From: Clostridiales bacterium
Lineage (GTDB): Bacteria; Bacillota; Clostridia; Oscillospirales; Acutalibacteraceae
Direction of reading: 5' to 3'
Length of the DNA: 25,646 nt
Assembly (NCBI GenBank): GCA_019415925.1
Contig: DXYG01000034.1
Location: forward strand, 1-25,646
Under the pieces are notes generated by a model. It was not told the origin of the DNA. It made no database searches and saw only the letters and a program-made list of their open reading frames with translations. The position numbers and the translations under genes are program-made. This document shows, piece by piece, positions 23,804 to 25,646 of the stretch (within the stretch, counting starts at the first letter, position 1; every line of letters begins with the position of its first letter).

Positions 23804-24076
23804 ATGGCAAACATCAGACCAAGCTCGGATTTGAGAAATAAATATAATGAAATTTCAGATTTCTGCAACAAATATAATGAACCTGTTTTCATCACTAAAA
23901 ACGGTACAGGCGATTTGGTTGTTCTTTCAAATGCTGAATATGAAAGGCTTTGCGGTAGAAATGAATTGCGCCGTCTTTTGTCAGAAGGACTTGACTGCAT
24001 AACTCCCACATCGGGTATTCCTGCCGAAGATGTTTTTGCTGACATAGAAAGTGAGTACGGCTTTGGAGAAGTATAA
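23804..24076 (+). CDS. Phd/YefM-type antitoxin
   Basis: The 90-aa protein starts at an ATG behind AAGGTGG. Its N-terminal half has the Phd/YefM pattern: NIRPSSDLRNKYNEISDFC, then EPVFITKNGTGDLVVLSNAEYERL, the beta hairpin and helix that form the DNA-binding dimer. The acidic C-terminal tail (PAEDVFADIESEYGF) would wrap the toxin. It overlaps the toxin gene by 26 nt. Its promoter carries a palindrome over the -35 (23743-23761), so the usual autorepression by the antitoxin-toxin complex is expected. Confidence 0.9.
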   Translation: MANIRPSSDLRNKYNEISDFCNKYNEPVFITKNGTGDLVVLSNAEYERLCGRNELRRLLSEGLDCITPTSGIPAEDVFADIESEYGFGEV

Positions 24077-24377
24077 AATAATTTTTGAACCCCGTGCGGT
24101 AAATGATTTGAATGAAATAGTTAAATATATTTCATATACTCTGAAAGAGCCTGAAATCGCAAAACGAATATATAACTCTATAAAGAAACACTTACTTTCT
24201 CTTGAGTCTATGCCCTATCGTCATAAGCTTCTTGATGATGAACTGTTCCGAAATATGGAAATAAGAAGAATTCCTGTTGAAAACTATACCGCTTTCTATT
24301 TTGTGAATGAAAAAAGTAAAAGTGTACACATCTTTCGTATTTTACATAATCGAAGAGAATGGAAAAACCTACTGTAA
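24051..24377 (+). CDS. RelE/ParE-superfamily toxin
   Basis: About 104-108 aa. The start is uncertain: GTG at 24051, or TTG at 24063, which gives the more family-like N-terminus MEKYKIIFEPRAVNDLNEI. The ParE/RelE fold is indicated by this motif, two amphipathic helices (YISYTLKEPEIAKRIYN and SIKKHLLSLESMP) and the strands IRRIPVENYTAFYFV and SVHIFRILHNRREW. Members either cut ribosome-bound mRNA or poison gyrase; the sequence alone does not decide. It overlaps the antitoxin gene and is followed by a terminator at 24384. In a region full of fragments it is intact, which fits an addiction role. Confidence 0.88.
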   Translation: MSTALEKYKIIFEPRAVNDLNEIVKYISYTLKEPEIAKRIYNSIKKHLLSLESMPYRHKLLDDELFRNMEIRRIPVENYTAFYFVNEKSKSVHIFRILHNRREWKNLL

Positions 24378-24383
24378 TTTTAA

Positions 24384-24418
24384 AAATCCTCTCCGTAAAA
24401 AGGGAGGATTTAATTTTA
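24384..24418 (+). terminator. Terminator of the toxin-antitoxin operon
   Basis: AAATCCTCTCC (24384-24394), 7-nt loop, GGGAGGATTT (24402-24411) with one bulged base; tail AATTTTATC. It begins 6 nt after the toxin stop. Confidence 0.75.
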
Positions 24419-24469
24419 TCTTGAAAATCTTGCTGAATTTCTAAAAAATCATAGATATACACATTCCAA

Positions 24470-24577
24470 CGGCGGCAAAAAGACTATTGCACAACAGTTG
24501 ACACTGTGGAAACACAACGTCGCACGCTTTTGTAGCGTGCTGTGTGTTTCTGGTGTGCAATAGAATTTTTGCCGCCG
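24470..24577. repeat. 108-nt composite palindrome (nested stems), possible MITE or structured RNA
   Basis: Outer stem CGGCGGCAAAAA (24470-24481) with TTTTTGCCGCCG (24566-24577). Next TATTGCACA (24485-24493) with TGTGCAATA (24554-24562), then AAACACA (24510-24516) with TGTGTTT (24543-24549), then GCACGC (24522-24527) with GCGTGC (24535-24540). A side hairpin ACAGT/ACTGT sits at 24494-24507. About 34 bp pair in nested order, a density far above chance. Confidence 0.7.
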
Positions 24578-24676
24578 CACACTTTTTGTTGAATATTTGC
24601 AATTCTGCGTGGAAAAGTACGGAAGATTTTTCCAAAATAATGTCATATAATGTAGAAAGAAGGTGTATTAAGGCAG

Positions 24677-24965
24677 GTGATTGATATTGATAATAGCCTA
24701 AAAAAACAGCAAAACTCTGAACGGTGTATATGAAACTATGAGCGAAATCATAGGCTTTGACAATGTTGTAAAGCTCTATGAAAATTTCAAAGGTAGTCAA
24801 ATCAACTTTCCCACAAGACTTTTTTCAAAAGAATTTGTTTTGCAAGAAGCGTTGAAATCCTATGACGGAACTTCGGAATCAATCAACCTGATTGCTACAA
24901 AGTATTCATATTCGGAGCGGACAATAAGAAAGCTGTTGAAATCCCACATAAATAATTTAAAATGA
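24677..24965 (+). pseudogene. Mor-like HTH regulator with an apparent frameshift
   Basis: From ATG 24738 a 75-aa frame reads IGFDNVVKLYENFKGSQI..P, then a helix-turn-helix (SINLIATKYSYSERTIRKLL), the pattern of small Mor-type DNA-binding proteins. The usual N-terminal part (NGVYETMSEIIG) continues upstream of that ATG in the same frame. It then reaches a stop within a run of seven A (24700-24706). Dropping one A joins it to MIDIDNSLK, which starts at GTG 24677 behind GAAGGTG. This may be a mutation, slippage-dependent expression or a sequencing error. Internal initiation at 24738 would give a shortened protein with an intact HTH. Confidence 0.6.
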
Positions 24966-24985
24966 AACGAGGGATAGGAAATAGC

Positions 24986-25147
24986 TTTTTGATTACAATG
25001 ACCTATGACTAATTCTTCATTTATGTTTTTCACATAACCGTGAATGTGCTTAATATTATCTGGATCAATGCAATACACACTTTCAAGGGTATCTGTATAA
25101 TTGAAGGTCAAGAATATCGATTTTGTAAACTGCTTCCTTTTTCGTGT
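24986..25147 (-). pseudogene. Fragment of an AbiH-family abortive-infection gene
   Basis: The minus-strand frame, open from after a TAG at 25148, reads FTKSIFLTFNYTDTLESVY, then IKHIHGYVKNINEELVIGHCN. FNYTDTLE.lY and HIHG...........iiGHgN are the conserved motifs of AbiH phage-defence proteins. The family is usually 250-400 residues; here only about 54 codons remain, without a start. The frame continues into the HTH gene, where the family match stops near 24986. A nonfunctional remnant is likely. Confidence 0.65.
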
Positions 25148-25261
25148 CTATTGATTTAATCCCTTTCCTTGTGGTTATTACAGTAACATAACAAGCTACT
25201 GTATCTGTCCTAATATAATAGGATAGCTTTAAATATAAGGAATATTCCAAATGGATTTCTT

Positions 25262-25327
25262 ATGAAAAAATTAATATTCAAATTATGTAGGAGTAATATA
25301 TTCAGCCTGCGAGAATACGATTTTTAG
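25262..25327 (+). other. Short possible leader frame ending in a terminator arm
   Basis: ATG at 25262, 21 codons (MKKLIFKLCRSNIF...), preceded by a TATAAT box at 25214-25219 and AAGGAAT at 25236. The stop lies in the loop of the hairpin at 25303-25350. It could be a leader peptide with attenuation, but no gene follows, so it is only noted. Confidence 0.25.
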
Positions 25328-25350
25328 GTATTCCCTCGGGCTGATTTTTT
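25303..25350 (+). terminator. Strong plus-strand terminator
   Basis: A 16-position stem (25303-25318 with 25328-25343) starts CAGCC and closes GGCTG; 14 positions pair (13 canonical, 1 wobble). The tail is ATTTTTTATG. No intact gene precedes it. From 25351 to 25473 nothing else is seen. Confidence 0.8.
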
Positions 25351-25473
25351 ATGCAATTTTATAATTATAAATTGTTCCTGACGGGCATTGTTTTTTGTCT
25401 GTTTGGTTCTTAAAATCAATATTTCTGATATCACAGAAATACCTTTTTGTCCAGACTAAATTACATTATCGAA

Positions 25474-25587
25474 CTATTCATCAAATAGCATCCACGCTAT
25501 CATAATTCGTCTGCCGTCATTTATTAAAAGCGTCTGAGGTGTGTAAAAGTCAAGACCATAAGCAAGTATTACTGCTTTTCGGTGTTT
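25474..25587 (-). pseudogene. Fragment of a glycoside hydrolase family 32 (fructosidase) gene
   Basis: The minus-strand frame, open between stops, reads KAVILAYGLDFYTPQTLLI, then NDGRRIMIAWMLFDE. GlDFYaPQt..d..GRRIliGWM is a conserved block of GH32 enzymes (sucrose-6-phosphate hydrolase, levanase), which are about 450-500 residues. Only about 37 codons are left, with stops at both ends and a hairpin (25593-25617) directly upstream. A decayed remnant. Confidence 0.7.
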
Positions 25588-25592
25588 TTACA

Positions 25593-25617
25593 AAACGGCA
25601 ACGGCGTGTTGCCGTTT
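25593..25617. terminator. Perfect hairpin near the right edge
   Basis: AAACGGCAAC, loop GGCGT, GTTGCCGTTT: a 10-bp perfect stem. On the minus strand it runs into TTTTG. Direction and owner are unclear. Confidence 0.45.
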
Positions 25618-25646
25618 ATTCAGTAAGCGTTATATCTGTCTCTTAT

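Noticed and set aside
24208..24800. Minus-strand frames over the toxin gene and the composite palindrome
   Set aside because: They are shadows of the toxin gene or run through the nested stems; no start signals or motifs.
1..25646. CRISPR arrays, tRNA and rRNA genes
   Set aside because: No regularly spaced repeats beyond the promoter elements and heptad-coding repeats; no cloverleaf or rRNA signature sequences noticed on either strand.

Overview
The window looks like chromosomal DNA of an AT-rich, low-GC Gram-positive gut Clostridia member, probably Oscillospiraceae/Ruminococcus-like. This is inferred from strong AGGAGG-type ribosome binding sites, TTGnnn-17-TATAAT promoters, BspA-like LRR surface proteins, an EFR1-type flavodoxin-ferredoxin, an MMPL plus LxxG-repeat export pair and Phd/RelE-type addiction genes. 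No rRNA, tRNA or CRISPR array was seen.

Region 1 (1-13.5 kb) is a secreted-protein and signalling locus. On the minus strand lie an LRR / Ig-like / ADP-ribosyltransferase-fold surface protein (235-3210), a 1139-aa lipoprotein (3399-6818) behind a three-TM small protein (6858-7199), and an operon of a clostripain-like (C11) lipoprotein peptidase, a 7-TM LytS/GHKL-type histidine kinase and a response regulator whose output domain is SARP-like (10704 down to 7429). Divergent from that operon is an 809-aa secreted helical/beta-helix protein (11015-13444). The most interesting signal is a 35-bp promoter element with two TTGTC half-sites 11 bp apart, ending in a -10 box. It occurs twice before the small protein/lipoprotein operon, once before the 809-aa gene, and (cut by the window edge) once pointing left at 1-28. 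Each copy lacks a normal -35 box. Direct repeats at 11-bp period replacing the -35 are what SARP activators use, so the two-component pair is a good candidate to control these secreted proteins. The two large proteins also share a similar hydrophobic/helical segment.

Region 2 (13.5-17.7 kb) is a mosaic. A 5'-truncated membrane-protein gene abuts a clearly GC-rich membrane-anchored linear-amide/choloylglycine-type hydrolase. Then come an EFR1 flavodoxin-ferredoxin, a TetR repressor with two exact CCTAA-N6-TTAGG operators on its promoter, and a 3' remnant of an unknown gene with a large terminator hairpin.

Region 3 (17.7-22.9 kb) is a standard export module: a TetR regulator, an MMPL/RND transporter and an overlapping LxxG-heptad secreted partner.

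Region 4 (22.9-25.6 kb) is a graveyard of mobile and accessory DNA: a serine-recombinase fragment, a candidate folded RNA, an intact antitoxin-toxin pair with its palindromic operator, a 108-nt composite palindrome, a Mor-like HTH gene with an apparent A7 frameshift, an AbiH fragment and a GH32 (fructosidase) fragment.
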